Source: Streptomyces sp. Q6 (GTDB taxonomy: Bacteria; Actinomycetota; Actinomycetes; Streptomycetales; Streptomycetaceae). Taken from it: a stretch of 64,000 nucleotides of DNA. This document shows positions 17,959-27,908 of the stretch, piece by piece (the first letter of the stretch is position 1; the number at the start of each line of letters is the position of its first letter). The DNA lies in assembly GCF_036967205.1 (NCBI RefSeq), contig NZ_CP146022.1, positions 2,790,001 to 2,854,000 of the forward strand. Direction: 5' to 3'. The position numbers and the translations under genes are program-made. The notes under the pieces were generated by a model. That model was not told the origin of the DNA. It did no database searches and was given only the letters and a program-made list of their open reading frames with translations.

Positions 17959-19047
17959 ATGACCGCCAACCCAACGGGGAACCCGGAGGGGTTCGAGCCC
18001 GTTTTCTGCACCATCGTGCCGCCCCACGTCCTCGACAAGGCCGCCCAGTCCGAGGACTCCGCGATCGCCGCCACGGCTCGTAAGACCCTGGAGCGCGACG
18101 CCTTCGAGCGTACCCACCGCCGGATGACGACCGTCATCGGCGCGCCCTCCGTGGCGCCGCCCCCCGAAGCCGCCGCGCAGAAGCCTCACCGCACCATCTA
18201 CGACGCCAAGCACGGCACCAACCTGCCGGGGCGCAAGGTGCGCGGCGAGGGCGACAAGCCCGGCAAGGACGCGACCGTCAACCGCGCGTACGCGGGCCTC
18301 GGCGCCACGTTCGAGCTGTATCTGGAGAAGTTCGCCCGCTACTCGATCGACGGCAGCGGTCTGCCGCTGCTCGCGACGGTGCACTACTCCGAGGACTACA
18401 ACAACGCCTTCTGGAACGGCGAGCAGATGGTGTTCGGCGACGGTGACGGCCAGATCTTCCTCGACTTCACCATCCCCGTCGACGTCATCGGCCACGAGCT
18501 GACCCACGGCGTCACGCAGTACACGGCGAACCTGACGTACTTCGGGCAGCCGGGCGCCCTGAACGAGTCGATGTCCGACGTGTTCGGCTCGCTGATCAAG
18601 CAGTACACGCTGGGCCAGACCGCCTCCGAGGCCGACTGGCTGATCGGCGCCGGGCTGCTCGCGCCGCGCATCCACGGCGTGGCCCTGCGCTCCATGAAGG
18701 CCCCGGGCACCGCCTTCGACGACCCGGAGCTCGGCAAGGACCCGCAGCCCGCCGACATGGACCACTACGTGCGCACCGGCCGGGACAACGGCGGCGTGCA
18801 CATCAACTCCGGCATCCCCAACCACGCCTTCTACATCCTGGCCGAGTCGCTCGGCGGGCACGCCTGGGAGCGGGCCGGACAGATCTGGTACGACACGCTC
18901 ACCGGCGGCAAGCTGAGGCAGGACAGCTCCTTCACCGACTTCGCGAAGGAGACCCTGGAGACCGCGAAGTCCCGCTACGGCGGCAGCGGCGAGGAGTACC
19001 AGGCTGTCCTGAAGGCGTGGGAGCAGGTCGGGGTGCCTACTCACTAG
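17959..19047 (+). CDS. Protealysin-like M4 metalloprotease
   Basis: Zinc endopeptidase of the thermolysin family. The 362-residue protein has the zinc motif HELTHG (about residue 182), the third ligand Glu in GALNESMSDVFG, and the proton-donor region HINSGIPNHAFY. No signal peptide is present. The N-terminus instead starts with a short precursor segment (FCTIVPPHVLDKAA, then TVIGAPS), the pattern of protealysin, whose 50-residue propeptide is removed by self-cleavage. It is therefore intracellular or leaves by an unknown route. ATG 17959 is used; a TTG 9 nt upstream is possible. The downstream gene encodes a matching inhibitor. Confidence 0.93.
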   Translation: MTANPTGNPEGFEPVFCTIVPPHVLDKAAQSEDSAIAATARKTLERDAFERTHRRMTTVIGAPSVAPPPEAAAQKPHRTIYDAKHGTNLPGRKVRGEGDKPGKDATVNRAYAGLGATFELYLEKFARYSIDGSGLPLLATVHYSEDYNNAFWNGEQMVFGDGDGQIFLDFTIPVDVIGHELTHGVTQYTANLTYFGQPGALNESMSDVFGSLIKQYTLGQTASEADWLIGAGLLAPRIHGVALRSMKAPGTAFDDPELGKDPQPADMDHYVRTGRDNGGVHINSGIPNHAFYILAESLGGHAWERAGQIWYDTLTGGKLRQDSSFTDFAKETLETAKSRYGGSGEEYQAVLKAWEQVGVPTH

Positions 19048-19073
19048 GCGCGCGCTGCGGTAGACAGGGACCC

Positions 19074-19340
19074 ATGCGTATTCAGGTCAAGCGCACGGGT
19101 GGATTCGCCGGCATCGACCGGCACGCGGAGGTCGACACGGCGGGCCGTGCCGACGCCCATGAATGGCACGCCCTGGCCGAGAGGGCGCTGGCCGCCGGCC
19201 GGGGCACGCCGCCGATAGGCGTGCCGGACGGGTTCAGCTACACCCTCACCGTGGACGGCAGGACCGTGTACTGCGCGGACCCCCGGCTCACCGAGGAACA
19301 GCGCAAACTGATCACGCGGGTGCTCAAAGAAGGAGCGTGA
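19074..19340 (+). CDS. Emfourin-type protealysin inhibitor
   Basis: The 88-residue protein resembles emfourin, the small inhibitor encoded next to protealysin-like proteases: VKRTGGFAGIDRHAEVDT at the start, a central Ala-rich helix, then PDGFSYTLTVDGRTVYCADP. It should bind the protease of the preceding gene inside the cell and block it. The gap from the protease stop is 26 bp, so the two form a bicistronic operon. However, TAGACA lies 7 nt before ATG 19074, so the inhibitor may also have its own leaderless promoter. Confidence 0.85.
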   Translation: MRIQVKRTGGFAGIDRHAEVDTAGRADAHEWHALAERALAAGRGTPPIGVPDGFSYTLTVDGRTVYCADPRLTEEQRKLITRVLKEGA

Positions 19341-19397
19341 CATCCGCTTGCTGCATGGCCGTTGACTTCGTACCGGCCGGTACGGAAGATCGCGGCC

Positions 19398-20723
19398 ATG
19401 ACAGCGACCGAGGACGATGCCGCGCTCCCGCAGTTCCCGCCCGGTTTCCTGTGGGGCGTCTCGACGTCGGCCCATCAGATCGAGGGCGCCGTCGCGGAGC
19501 GCGCGCCCTCCGTCTGGGACGTGTTCGGCGCCGAGCCCGGCCGGATCAGGGACGGCTCGACGGCGGAGGTGGCCTGCGACCACGTGGCCCGCTACCGCGA
19601 GGACGTGGCGCTCGTCCGCGACCTGGGCGTGGACGCGTACCGCTTCTCCGTCTCCTGGCCGCGGGTGCTCGCGCCGGGCGGCCTCGACTTCTACGACCGG
19701 CTCGTCGACGAGCTGTGCGCGCAGGGCGTACGCCCGGTGCCGACGCTCTTCCACTGGGACCTTCCGGTGGGCCTCGACTGGCTGGAGCGGGACACCGCCC
19801 ACCGGTTCGCGGAGTACGCGGCGACGGTCGCGGCCCGGCTCGGCGACCGCGTCAGCAAGTGGATCACCCTCAACGAACCCGCCGAGCACACGTTGCTGGG
19901 GCACGCGCTCGGCGAGCACGCCCCCGGCAGGAAGCTGCTCTTCGACGCGCTGCCGGTGGCCCACCACCAGCTCCTCGCGCACGGACTCGCGGCGCGGGCC
20001 CTGCGCGCGGCGGGCGTCCGTGACCTCGGCATCGCCAACTCGCACGGCCCGACCTGGCCCGCCTCCGACGACCCGGCCGACACCGCGGCCGCCGACCTGT
20101 ACGACGTGATCCTCAACCGGCTCTTCTCCGACCCGCTGATCCTGGGCCGCTACCCGGACGGATTCGGGGAGTTGATGCCGGGCGGGGATGTGGCCGGCGA
20201 CCTGAAGGTGATCTCCGAGGACACCCTCGACTGGTACGGGATCAACTACTACCAGCCGACGAAGGTGGGCGCGCCGGGCACGGCGGACGTGGAGTTCTCC
20301 GGCCTCACCCTCCCCGCCGAACTCCCCTTCTCCGTAGGCAGGATCGACGGGTATCCGACGACGGACTTCGACTGGCCGGTGGTCCCCGAGGCGTTCACCG
20401 AGCTGCTCACCGGCTTCCGTGAACGGTACGGGGACCGGCTGCCCCCGCTCGTCGTCACCGAGAACGGATGCGCGTACGAAGGCATCGACGACCCGGAGCG
20501 CATCGCCTTCCTCCAGGGGCATCTGCGGGCGCTGCACCGGGCGTTGGAGGCGGGTGTCGACGTGCGCGGCTACTTCGTCTGGTCGCTGATGGACAACTTC
20601 GAGTGGGCGGAGGGCTACACGAAGCGCTTCGGACTCGTCCACGTCGACTACGCGACACAGCGGCGCACCCCCAAGGCCTCGTACGGGTGGCTGTGTGACG
20701 CGCTGCGGGCGCAACGCCCGTGA
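19398..20723 (+). CDS. Family 1 glycoside hydrolase (beta-glucosidase type)
   Basis: Hydrolyses terminal beta-glycosidic bonds, most likely of beta-glucosides, in the cytosol. The 441-residue protein is a complete GH1 barrel: FPPGFLWGVSTSAHQIEGA at the start, the acid/base Glu in WITLNEPAEH, the nucleophile Glu in VVTENGCAY, and SLMDNFEWAEGYTKRFGL near the end. No signal peptide is present. ATG 19398 is chosen; GAAGAT lies 7 nt upstream. The last bases overlap the next start in GTGA, so the product is made together with an MFS carrier that probably imports its substrate. Confidence 0.93.
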   Translation: MTATEDDAALPQFPPGFLWGVSTSAHQIEGAVAERAPSVWDVFGAEPGRIRDGSTAEVACDHVARYREDVALVRDLGVDAYRFSVSWPRVLAPGGLDFYDRLVDELCAQGVRPVPTLFHWDLPVGLDWLERDTAHRFAEYAATVAARLGDRVSKWITLNEPAEHTLLGHALGEHAPGRKLLFDALPVAHHQLLAHGLAARALRAAGVRDLGIANSHGPTWPASDDPADTAAADLYDVILNRLFSDPLILGRYPDGFGELMPGGDVAGDLKVISEDTLDWYGINYYQPTKVGAPGTADVEFSGLTLPAELPFSVGRIDGYPTTDFDWPVVPEAFTELLTGFRERYGDRLPPLVVTENGCAYEGIDDPERIAFLQGHLRALHRALEAGVDVRGYFVWSLMDNFEWAEGYTKRFGLVHVDYATQRRTPKASYGWLCDALRAQRP

Positions 20724-21961
20724 CGGGGCTCGCCCTCCAGGAGCCGGGCGAGCGGGTGGGGCGCGGCTGGACGTCGGCGCTCTCGCTCGCCAACGGAGCG
20801 ATCTGGGTGGGCTGGTACGGCCCTCTCCAGATCCTCCTCGCCCGGCAGTCCGAGCACTTCGCGCCCGGCGCGGGCATGTCGAAGGAGTCGCTGCTCGCGT
20901 GGGTGACGGGCGTCGGCGCGGTCGTCTCGCTGGCCGCGAACCCGCTCTTCGGGGCGCTCTCCGACCGCACGGTGTCGCGGTTCGGGCGGCGTACGCCGTG
21001 GATCGTGGCGGGCGCGGCGGGCGGCGCGCTGTCGCTGCTGCTGCTCGGCGGCGCGGACGCGGTGTGGGTGCTGTTCGCGGGCTGGTGCCTGGTGCAGCTG
21101 ACGCTCAACGCGTCGTTCGCGGCGGTCACCGCGGCCGTCCCGGACCGGGTGCCCCGGCTTCAACGGGGTGCTGTGGGCGGCTGGTTGGGGGCCGCGCAGA
21201 TCCTGGGCGTGGTCGTGGGCACGGGGCTCGCGACGGCGGCCGGCGGGATCGGCGCCGGGTACGCGGCGTGCGCCGTGTTCACGCTGGTGGGCGTCGCGCC
21301 GTACGTGCTGCGCTTCCCGGATCTGCGCCTGGACCCGGCGGCGCGCCCCGCGTGGTCGTGGCGGGGGTTCGCGCGGGGCTTCTGGCTGAGTCCGCGCACG
21401 TATCCGGACTTCGGGTGGGCGTGGCTGACGCGCTTCCTGATCAACCTCGGCAACGCGCTGGTCCTGCTGTACCTGTTCTTCTACCTCCGCGACCGACTGG
21501 ACTACGCGGACCCGGAGTCGGGAGTCCTCATCCTGACCGCCGTGAACGGGGTGACGCTCCTCGCCACCGTCGTCGTCGGCGGGATCTGGTCGGACCGGGT
21601 GGGGCGCCGCAAACCGTTCGTGCTCTGGTCGGGCGTGCTGATGGCGGTGGCGACGGGGCTGCTCGCCTTCTGGCAGACGTGGCCGGGGTCACTGGTCGCC
21701 GCGGCGGTCCTCGGGGTCGCCTTCGGCGTCTTCACCTCCGTCGACTTCGCGCTGATGACGGACGTCCTGCCGAAGGCCCGCGACCGCGGCAAGGACCTCG
21801 GCGTCATCAACATCGCCAACTCCCTGCCCCAGGTCGCGGCCCCCGCGCTCGCCGCTCCCCTGGTGAACCACCTCGGCGGCTACCGGGTGCTGTACCTGGT
21901 GGCGGCCGGGGTGGGTCTGGCCGGGGCAATTCTGGTGCGCCGGATCCGGGGGGTCGCATAG
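20720..21961 (+). CDS. MFS transporter, probable glycoside importer
   Basis: The 413-residue protein has about 12 membrane segments. The cytoplasmic loop motif SDRTVSRFGRRTPW after segment 2 and its counterpart SDRVGRRKPF after segment 8 mark the major facilitator fold. The first resembles the sucrose/glycoside-pentoside-hexuronide style of carriers. The GTG start overlaps the glycosidase stop by 4 bp, giving translational coupling. Import of a beta-glucoside for the upstream enzyme is inferred from this coupling alone. Confidence 0.85.
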   Translation: MTGLALQEPGERVGRGWTSALSLANGAIWVGWYGPLQILLARQSEHFAPGAGMSKESLLAWVTGVGAVVSLAANPLFGALSDRTVSRFGRRTPWIVAGAAGGALSLLLLGGADAVWVLFAGWCLVQLTLNASFAAVTAAVPDRVPRLQRGAVGGWLGAAQILGVVVGTGLATAAGGIGAGYAACAVFTLVGVAPYVLRFPDLRLDPAARPAWSWRGFARGFWLSPRTYPDFGWAWLTRFLINLGNALVLLYLFFYLRDRLDYADPESGVLILTAVNGVTLLATVVVGGIWSDRVGRRKPFVLWSGVLMAVATGLLAFWQTWPGSLVAAAVLGVAFGVFTSVDFALMTDVLPKARDRGKDLGVINIANSLPQVAAPALAAPLVNHLGGYRVLYLVAAGVGLAGAILVRRIRGVA

Positions 21962-21970
21962 GGTCCCGGC

Positions 21971-22780
21971 ATGCGCCTGGAACAGCTTGAGCGGTACTAC
22001 GACGCCGTACCGCGCACGGCGGCACGCGCCGAGGACTTCGACTCCCTCACCCTCTTCGTCCGCGAGGGCGCGGGCTGGCCGTACTACGCGCGCCCGGCCC
22101 TGCGCGCGGACGCGCCGCCGCCGAGCGTGACCGACGTGCTCGCCGTACGGGCCCGGCAGCGGGAGCTGAAGGTGCCCGAGGCGTTCGAGTGGGTGGCGGA
22201 GACGACGCCGGGGATGCGGGCGGCCGCCGAGGCGGCGGGGCTCGTGGTGCACACGCATCCGCTGATGGCCCGGGAACCCGGGGCTCCCGCGGGCGCACCG
22301 CATCCGCTGGTCCGGATCCTGTCCGCCGACGACCCGTTCCTGGCGGCGGCGCTGGCGCTGCCGCACGTGGCGTTCGCGCACCCCGGGACCGCGGTCGGCA
22401 CGGCGGGCGCCGCCGAACTGACCGCGGCGCTCACGGAGCGGGCCGGGGACGGGACGCTGTCCGGGTACCAGGACCGGATCCGGGCCGGGCAGGTCGTCGT
22501 GGCGGCGGCCGTCGAGAACGGGGTGGTGGTCAGCTCCGGCATGCACCTGCCCGTCGGCGACGTCACGGAGGTGGCCGGCGTCGGCACACTCCCGGCCGCA
22601 CGCCGCAGGGGCCTCGGCCTGGCGGTGACATCGGCCCTCGTCACCCACGCGTCCACGACCGGCGCGAACACGGTGTTCCTCTCGGCCGGGGACGACGACG
22701 TGGCCCGCGTCTACGCGAAACTCGGCTTCCACCGCCAAGCCACAGCCATGATCGCCGAACCCCCGTCAACCACCCCCTAA
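21971..22780 (+). CDS. GNAT-family N-acetyltransferase
   Basis: The 269-residue protein has the GNAT domain in its C-terminal half. GVGTLPAARRRGLGLAVTSAL is the acetyl-CoA pyrophosphate-binding motif A, followed by VFLSAGDDDVARVYAKLGF, motif B. The N-terminal half (about 130 residues) is a degenerate GNAT-like extension found in several Streptomyces proteins. The acceptor substrate is unknown. TAGGGT lies 6 nt before ATG 21971, predicting a leaderless transcript. The gene is followed by a repeat array that separates it from the convergent epimerase. Confidence 0.82.
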   Translation: MRLEQLERYYDAVPRTAARAEDFDSLTLFVREGAGWPYYARPALRADAPPPSVTDVLAVRARQRELKVPEAFEWVAETTPGMRAAAEAAGLVVHTHPLMAREPGAPAGAPHPLVRILSADDPFLAAALALPHVAFAHPGTAVGTAGAAELTAALTERAGDGTLSGYQDRIRAGQVVVAAAVENGVVVSSGMHLPVGDVTEVAGVGTLPAARRRGLGLAVTSALVTHASTTGANTVFLSAGDDDVARVYAKLGFHRQATAMIAEPPSTTP

Positions 22781-22783
22781 ACC

Positions 22784-23176
22784 ACCCCCTCCAAGCCCCT
22801 ACGGCGACCACGTGACAGGGCCAGGGCGGCACCCCCTCCAAGCCCCTGCGGCGACCACGTGACAGGGCCGGGGCGGCACCCCCTCCAAGCCCCTGCGGCG
22901 ATTGAGCAGCGGGGGCCGGGGCGGAGCCCCGGGGCCGCACTCCCGCAAGGCCCCACATCACCACGCCGCCCACCCCACCCCCTCCAAGCCCCTACGGCGA
23001 TTGAGCAGCGGGGGCCGGGGCGGAGCCCCGGGGCCGCACTCCCGCAAGGCCCCACATCACCACGCCGCCCACCCCACCCCCTCCAAGCCCCTACGGCGAC
23101 CACGTGACAGGGCCGGGGCGGCACCCCCTCCAAGCGCCTGCGGCGATTGAGCAGCGGGGGCCGGGGCGGAGCCCCG
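22784..23176. repeat. Modular intergenic repeat array (47-bp and 99-bp units)
   Basis: The gene-free stretch 22781-23187 is filled by six units that each begin with CCCCTCCAAGCCCCT and continue RCGGCGA. The CCAAGC marker recurs at 22791, 22838, 22885, 22984, 23083 and 23130, spacings of 47, 47, 99, 99 and 47 bp. The short unit continues with CCACGTGACAGGGCCGGGGC. The long unit continues with TTGAGCAGCGGGGGCC, a CCGGGGC-GGA-GCCCCGG hairpin and an AT-poor tail with CATCACCACGCCGCC. Copies are nearly identical. The last hairpin lies 12 nt from the epimerase stop and probably serves as a terminator for the convergent genes. Confidence 0.9.
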
Positions 23177-23187
23177 GGGCCGCACCC

Positions 23188-24042
23188 CTACAGGGCCCCC
23201 GCGTCGCGCGCCGCCCACACGGACGAGAACACCGGGCGGTAGCCCAACTCGTGCCGGATCCGGAACGTGGACATCACCGCCCCCCAAGGATCCGGATCAA
23301 CCTTCGCGTACGCCTCCGCGGGCACCGCCACACCGTTCAGCTGAAACAGATCCACCGTCGTCACCGGCGCGTCATCGGCGATGTTGTACACCCCGGACGC
23401 CCCCGGCGCGTACAGCAGCCGCCGCAACCCCTGCGCCACATCCACGTGATGCCCCATGTGCAGCCGCTGCATCGCGGGCCACGAAGGAGCCCACCGCATC
23501 ACATCGGCGAGATGCGGATCCCCGTCGCCGTAGACGAACGGCAGCCGCCCGATCCGCAGATCGTCGAGGCCGTCGAGCGCGCCGAGCGCCCGCTCCGCCT
23601 CCCACTTGGACTCCGGGTACGCGCCCCACATGCCCCCGCCCGGCACCGTCTCGTCGTCCTCCACGAGCGGCCTGCCCCGCCCGGTGCCGTACACGAGCCC
23701 GGTGCTGACCTGCACGAACCTGCCCACGCCGGAGGCCACCGCGGCCCGGCCCAGCTCGATCGCCGCGTCCCGGTTGACGGCCCGCGCCTCCTCGTCCGGC
23801 ACCCCGCGGAACGCCGCCGCGACGTTGACCACACAGTCCACGCCCGCCGTCGCCTTGCCCAGCACGTCGGTGTCCCGCAGATCCCCGGTCACCACGTCCG
23901 CCCCGAGTGCGGCGAACCGCTCCCCGCGCGCCGCGTCCCGGACGAGGACCCGTACCCGGTCCCCCGGCGGGGCGCTCTGGAGCAGTCGCGGCACGAACCG
24001 CCGACCGACCTGTCCCGTCGCACCCGTCACCAATGTCAGCAT
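23188..24042 (-). CDS. NAD(P)-dependent epimerase/dehydratase (atypical SDR)
   Basis: The 284-residue protein has the Rossmann motif TGATGQVGRRF at the N-terminus, VVTGDLRD, VNVAAAF, and an active-site region STGLVYGTG with a downstream YPESKWEAE, the SDR YxxxK pair. It is an extended SDR that would act on a nucleotide sugar or small lipid-like substrate; I cannot say which. AAGGAGG lies 6 nt before ATG 24042, a strong ribosome-binding site. The divergent regulator at 24203 and the palindrome between them suggest the pair is a regulator and its target. Confidence 0.87.
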   Translation of the reverse strand: MLTLVTGATGQVGRRFVPRLLQSAPPGDRVRVLVRDAARGERFAALGADVVTGDLRDTDVLGKATAGVDCVVNVAAAFRGVPDEEARAVNRDAAIELGRAAVASGVGRFVQVSTGLVYGTGRGRPLVEDDETVPGGGMWGAYPESKWEAERALGALDGLDDLRIGRLPFVYGDGDPHLADVMRWAPSWPAMQRLHMGHHVDVAQGLRRLLYAPGASGVYNIADDAPVTTVDLFQLNGVAVPAEAYAKVDPDPWGAVMSTFRIRHELGYRPVFSSVWAARDAGAL

Positions 24043-24135
24043 GGCCGCCTCCTTGCCTTCGGTGCAGCCGTCGCAGCTGCCGTAGCCATCGCCAGAAGCG
24101 TCGGCGATCTGCGGCCGCGGCGGGAGAGACGCGGT

Positions 24136-24162
24136 TATCCAGGGACCCGCACTCCCTGGATA
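24136..24162. promoter_or_regulatory. Perfect inverted repeat between epimerase and its regulator
   Basis: TATCCAGGGA and TCCCTGGATA are exact inverted 10-bp arms separated by 7 bp. The site lies in the 160-bp space between the divergent epimerase and XRE genes. It is the likely operator of the XRE/MmyB-like regulator, controlling both directions (inference). Confidence 0.7.
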
Positions 24163-24202
24163 CGGCCTGGTCGCGCGCCGCGCGCCGGGCGATCCTGGAG
24201 AG

Positions 24203-25045
24203 GTGAACCGTGTCGAACTCGCCGACTTCCTGCTCCGCTCCCGCACCCGCCTGGCGCCCTCGGACGTGGGCCTGACCGCGGGCCCGCGGCGCCGCACGCC
24301 CGGCCTGCGCCGCGAGGAGGTGGCGCAGCTCGCCGGGATGTCCACGGACTACTACACGCGGCTCGAACAGCGCCGCGGCTCGCATCCGTCGCGGCAGATG
24401 CTCACCGCGCTGGCCCGCGCGCTGCGGCTGACGGACGCCGAGCGCGACCATCTGTTCCATCTGGCGGGCGAGGAGCCGCCGCGCCGTGGCACGTCGTCCG
24501 GCCATGTGCGGCCCGGCCTGCTGCTGATCCTGGACCGGCTGCACGATCTGCCGGCGTCGGTGCTGAGCGACTGGGGCGAGATGCTCGCGCAGAACGCGAT
24601 GTCGATGGCGCTGAGCGGCGACCGCACGGGGACGAACGTGATCCGGGGCTGGTTCACCGAACCGTCCCTGAGGACCCTGTTCCCGCCGGAGGTCCACGAG
24701 CGGCACGCCCGCTCCCACGTGGCGAGCCTGCGCGCGGTCACCGCGGCCCGCCCCGACGACCCCGGCCCCGCCGCCCTGGTGGCCGAACTGCGCGCCGGCT
24801 CAAGGGAGTTCGAGGGGTTCTGGCGGACGCACGACGTGGAGGTGCACCGCCCGTCGCCGAAGCGTTTCCTGCATCCGGTGGTCGGCGTGCTCGACCTGGA
24901 CTGCGAGGTGCTGACCGGCGACGGCCACAGCCAGCAGCTCGTCGTGCACTCGGCCCGTCCGGGCACGGAGACGTACGAGCGCCTGGAGCTGCTGCGGGTG
25001 ATCGGCCTCCAGGACCTCACCCCCAGCGACCGCTGGGGCGCCTAG
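24203..25045 (+). CDS. XRE regulator with MmyB-like ligand domain
   Basis: The 280-residue DNA-binding protein has the helix-turn-helix in residues 1-75 (GLRREEVAQLAGMSTDYYTRLEQ, preceded by RRRTPGL). A larger C-terminal domain follows (VLSDWGEMLAQNAMSMAL, FGWFTEPSLR-type region, VGVLDLDCEVLTGDGHSQQL) like the MmyB ligand-binding domain, which binds fatty-acid-like molecules. It diverges from an SDR epimerase, the usual partner of such regulators in Streptomyces, and probably represses it. Its TAG stop overlaps the convergent era stop by 4 bp. Confidence 0.88.
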   Translation: MNRVELADFLLRSRTRLAPSDVGLTAGPRRRTPGLRREEVAQLAGMSTDYYTRLEQRRGSHPSRQMLTALARALRLTDAERDHLFHLAGEEPPRRGTSSGHVRPGLLLILDRLHDLPASVLSDWGEMLAQNAMSMALSGDRTGTNVIRGWFTEPSLRTLFPPEVHERHARSHVASLRAVTAARPDDPGPAALVAELRAGSREFEGFWRTHDVEVHRPSPKRFLHPVVGVLDLDCEVLTGDGHSQQLVVHSARPGTETYERLELLRVIGLQDLTPSDRWGA

Positions 25046-25983
25046 AAGCCCAGCTTGCGCAGCTGCCGCGGGTCGCGCTGCCAGTCCTTGGCGACCTTCA
25101 CGTGCAGGTCGAGGTAGACCGGCGTACCGAGCAGCGCCTCGATCTGCTTGCGGGACTTGATGCCGACGTCCTTGAGGCGCTTGCCCTTCGGGCCGATGAT
25201 GATGCCCTTCTGGCTGGGGCGCTCGATGTAGACGAAGGCGTGGATGTCGAGGAGCGGCTTGTCGGCGGGGCGGTCCTCGCGCGGCAGCATCTCCTCCACG
25301 ACGACGGCGATGGAGTGCGGCAGCTCGTCCCGTACGCCTTCGAGCGCGGCCTCGCGGATCAGCTCCGCGACCATGACCTGCTCGGGCTCGTCGGTGAGGT
25401 CGCCCTCCGGGTACAGCGCGGGGCCCTCGGGCAGCAGCGGCACGATGAGGTCGGCGAGGAGGCCGATCTGCTGGTCGCCGACGGCGGAGACCGGGATGAT
25501 CTCGGCCCACTCGAAGCCGAGCTCCTTGCCGAGCTGGTCGATGGCGATGAGCTGTTCGGCGAGCTGCTTGCTGTCGACGAGGTCGGTCTTGGTGACGATC
25601 GCGATCTTCGGCGTCTTCTTGATCGACGCCAGCTCCTTCGCGATGAACCGGTCACCGGGGCCGAGCTTCTCGTTCGCGGGGAGGCAGAAGCCGATGACGT
25701 CGACCTCGGCCCACGTGGTGCGCACCACGTCGTTGAGGCGCTCGCCGAGCAGCGTGCGCGGCTTGTGGAGGCCCGGGGTGTCGACCAGGATCAGCTGGGC
25801 GTCGTCGCGGTGCACGATGCCGCGCACCGTGTGCCGTGTGGTCTGCGGCTGGTCCGCGGTGATAGCCACCTTCTTGCCGACCAGAGCGTTCGTGAGGGTG
25901 GACTTGCCCGCGTTGGGGCGGCCGACGAAGCAGGCGAAACCGGCACGGTGGGCGGGTCCGGCGGCAGGGGTGTGAACGCTCAT
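25042..25983 (-). CDS. era: GTPase Era
   Basis: Essential GTPase that assists 16S rRNA 3'-end maturation and 30S assembly. The 313-residue protein has G1 GRPNAGKST, G3 DTPGLHKP, G4 TKTD and the switch region QTTRHTVRGI. The C-terminal KH domain has IIIGPKGKRLKDVG, which binds the 3' end of 16S rRNA. ATG 25983 is chosen; GACAAT lies 7 nt upstream and the ATG at 25992 lies in the spacer. In other Streptomyces era usually follows the deaminase-like gene directly; here amtB-glnK and an rpf-like gene intervene. Confidence 0.97.
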   Translation of the reverse strand: MSVHTPAAGPAHRAGFACFVGRPNAGKSTLTNALVGKKVAITADQPQTTRHTVRGIVHRDDAQLILVDTPGLHKPRTLLGERLNDVVRTTWAEVDVIGFCLPANEKLGPGDRFIAKELASIKKTPKIAIVTKTDLVDSKQLAEQLIAIDQLGKELGFEWAEIIPVSAVGDQQIGLLADLIVPLLPEGPALYPEGDLTDEPEQVMVAELIREAALEGVRDELPHSIAVVVEEMLPREDRPADKPLLDIHAFVYIERPSQKGIIIGPKGKRLKDVGIKSRKQIEALLGTPVYLDLHVKVAKDWQRDPRQLRKLGF

Positions 25984-26033
25984 GGCGCCCATTGTCCCTG
26001 ATACCGCAGGTGCCGGAGCACCGTGAGACATCG

Positions 26034-26089
26034 GTAACACCTCGGCAACATGAAACACGGCGGAAACGCGTGGGTACGAATTCGGAAAC
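26034..26089 (+). promoter_or_regulatory. GlnR-like binding region upstream of amtB
   Basis: GTAAC (26034-26038) and GCAAC (26045-26049) are spaced by 6 bp, then GAAAC (26052-26056) and GAAAC (26063-26067) by 6 bp. A further GTACG-n6-GAAAC follows at 26074-26089. The repeated 5-n6-5 pattern matches the style of GlnR operators (gTnAc-n6-GaAAc), although the spacing between pairs is not perfect. It lies 24-79 bp upstream of the amtB start. Nitrogen-dependent activation by GlnR is likely. Confidence 0.65.
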
Positions 26090-26112
26090 CCGGGCCCGTG
26101 ACGCTGGCCCGC

Positions 26113-27776
<1,664 letters not shown>

Positions 27777-27840
27777 GGACCGCGTCCGACGCGTGCGGCC
27801 GGTGCGTGCGGCCGCGCGACGCAGGAGCGCGACGACGCGG

Positions 27841-27876
27841 AGCGCGGCCGGAGGCATCAGTGCCTCCGGCCGCGCT
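27841..27876. terminator. Bidirectional terminator between glnK and rpf-like gene
   Basis: AGCGCGGCCGGAGGCA (27841-27856) and its exact complement TGCCTCCGGCCGCGCT (27861-27876) form a 16-bp stem with loop TCAG. It lies 64 bp after the glnK stop and 32 bp beyond the convergent rpf-like stop, so it serves both genes. Confidence 0.85.
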
Positions 27877-27908
27877 CCGCGTGTTCGGGCGTGTCTACCG
27901 CCCTGATG

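Noticed and set aside
22859-23150. Several 80-120-codon frames inside the repeat array
   Set aside because: They are translations of the 47/99-bp units and repeat with them. None has a ribosome-binding site or known domain.
22784-23176. CRISPR array
   Set aside because: The units are adjacent and longer than CRISPR repeats, spacers are not unique, and there are no cas genes.
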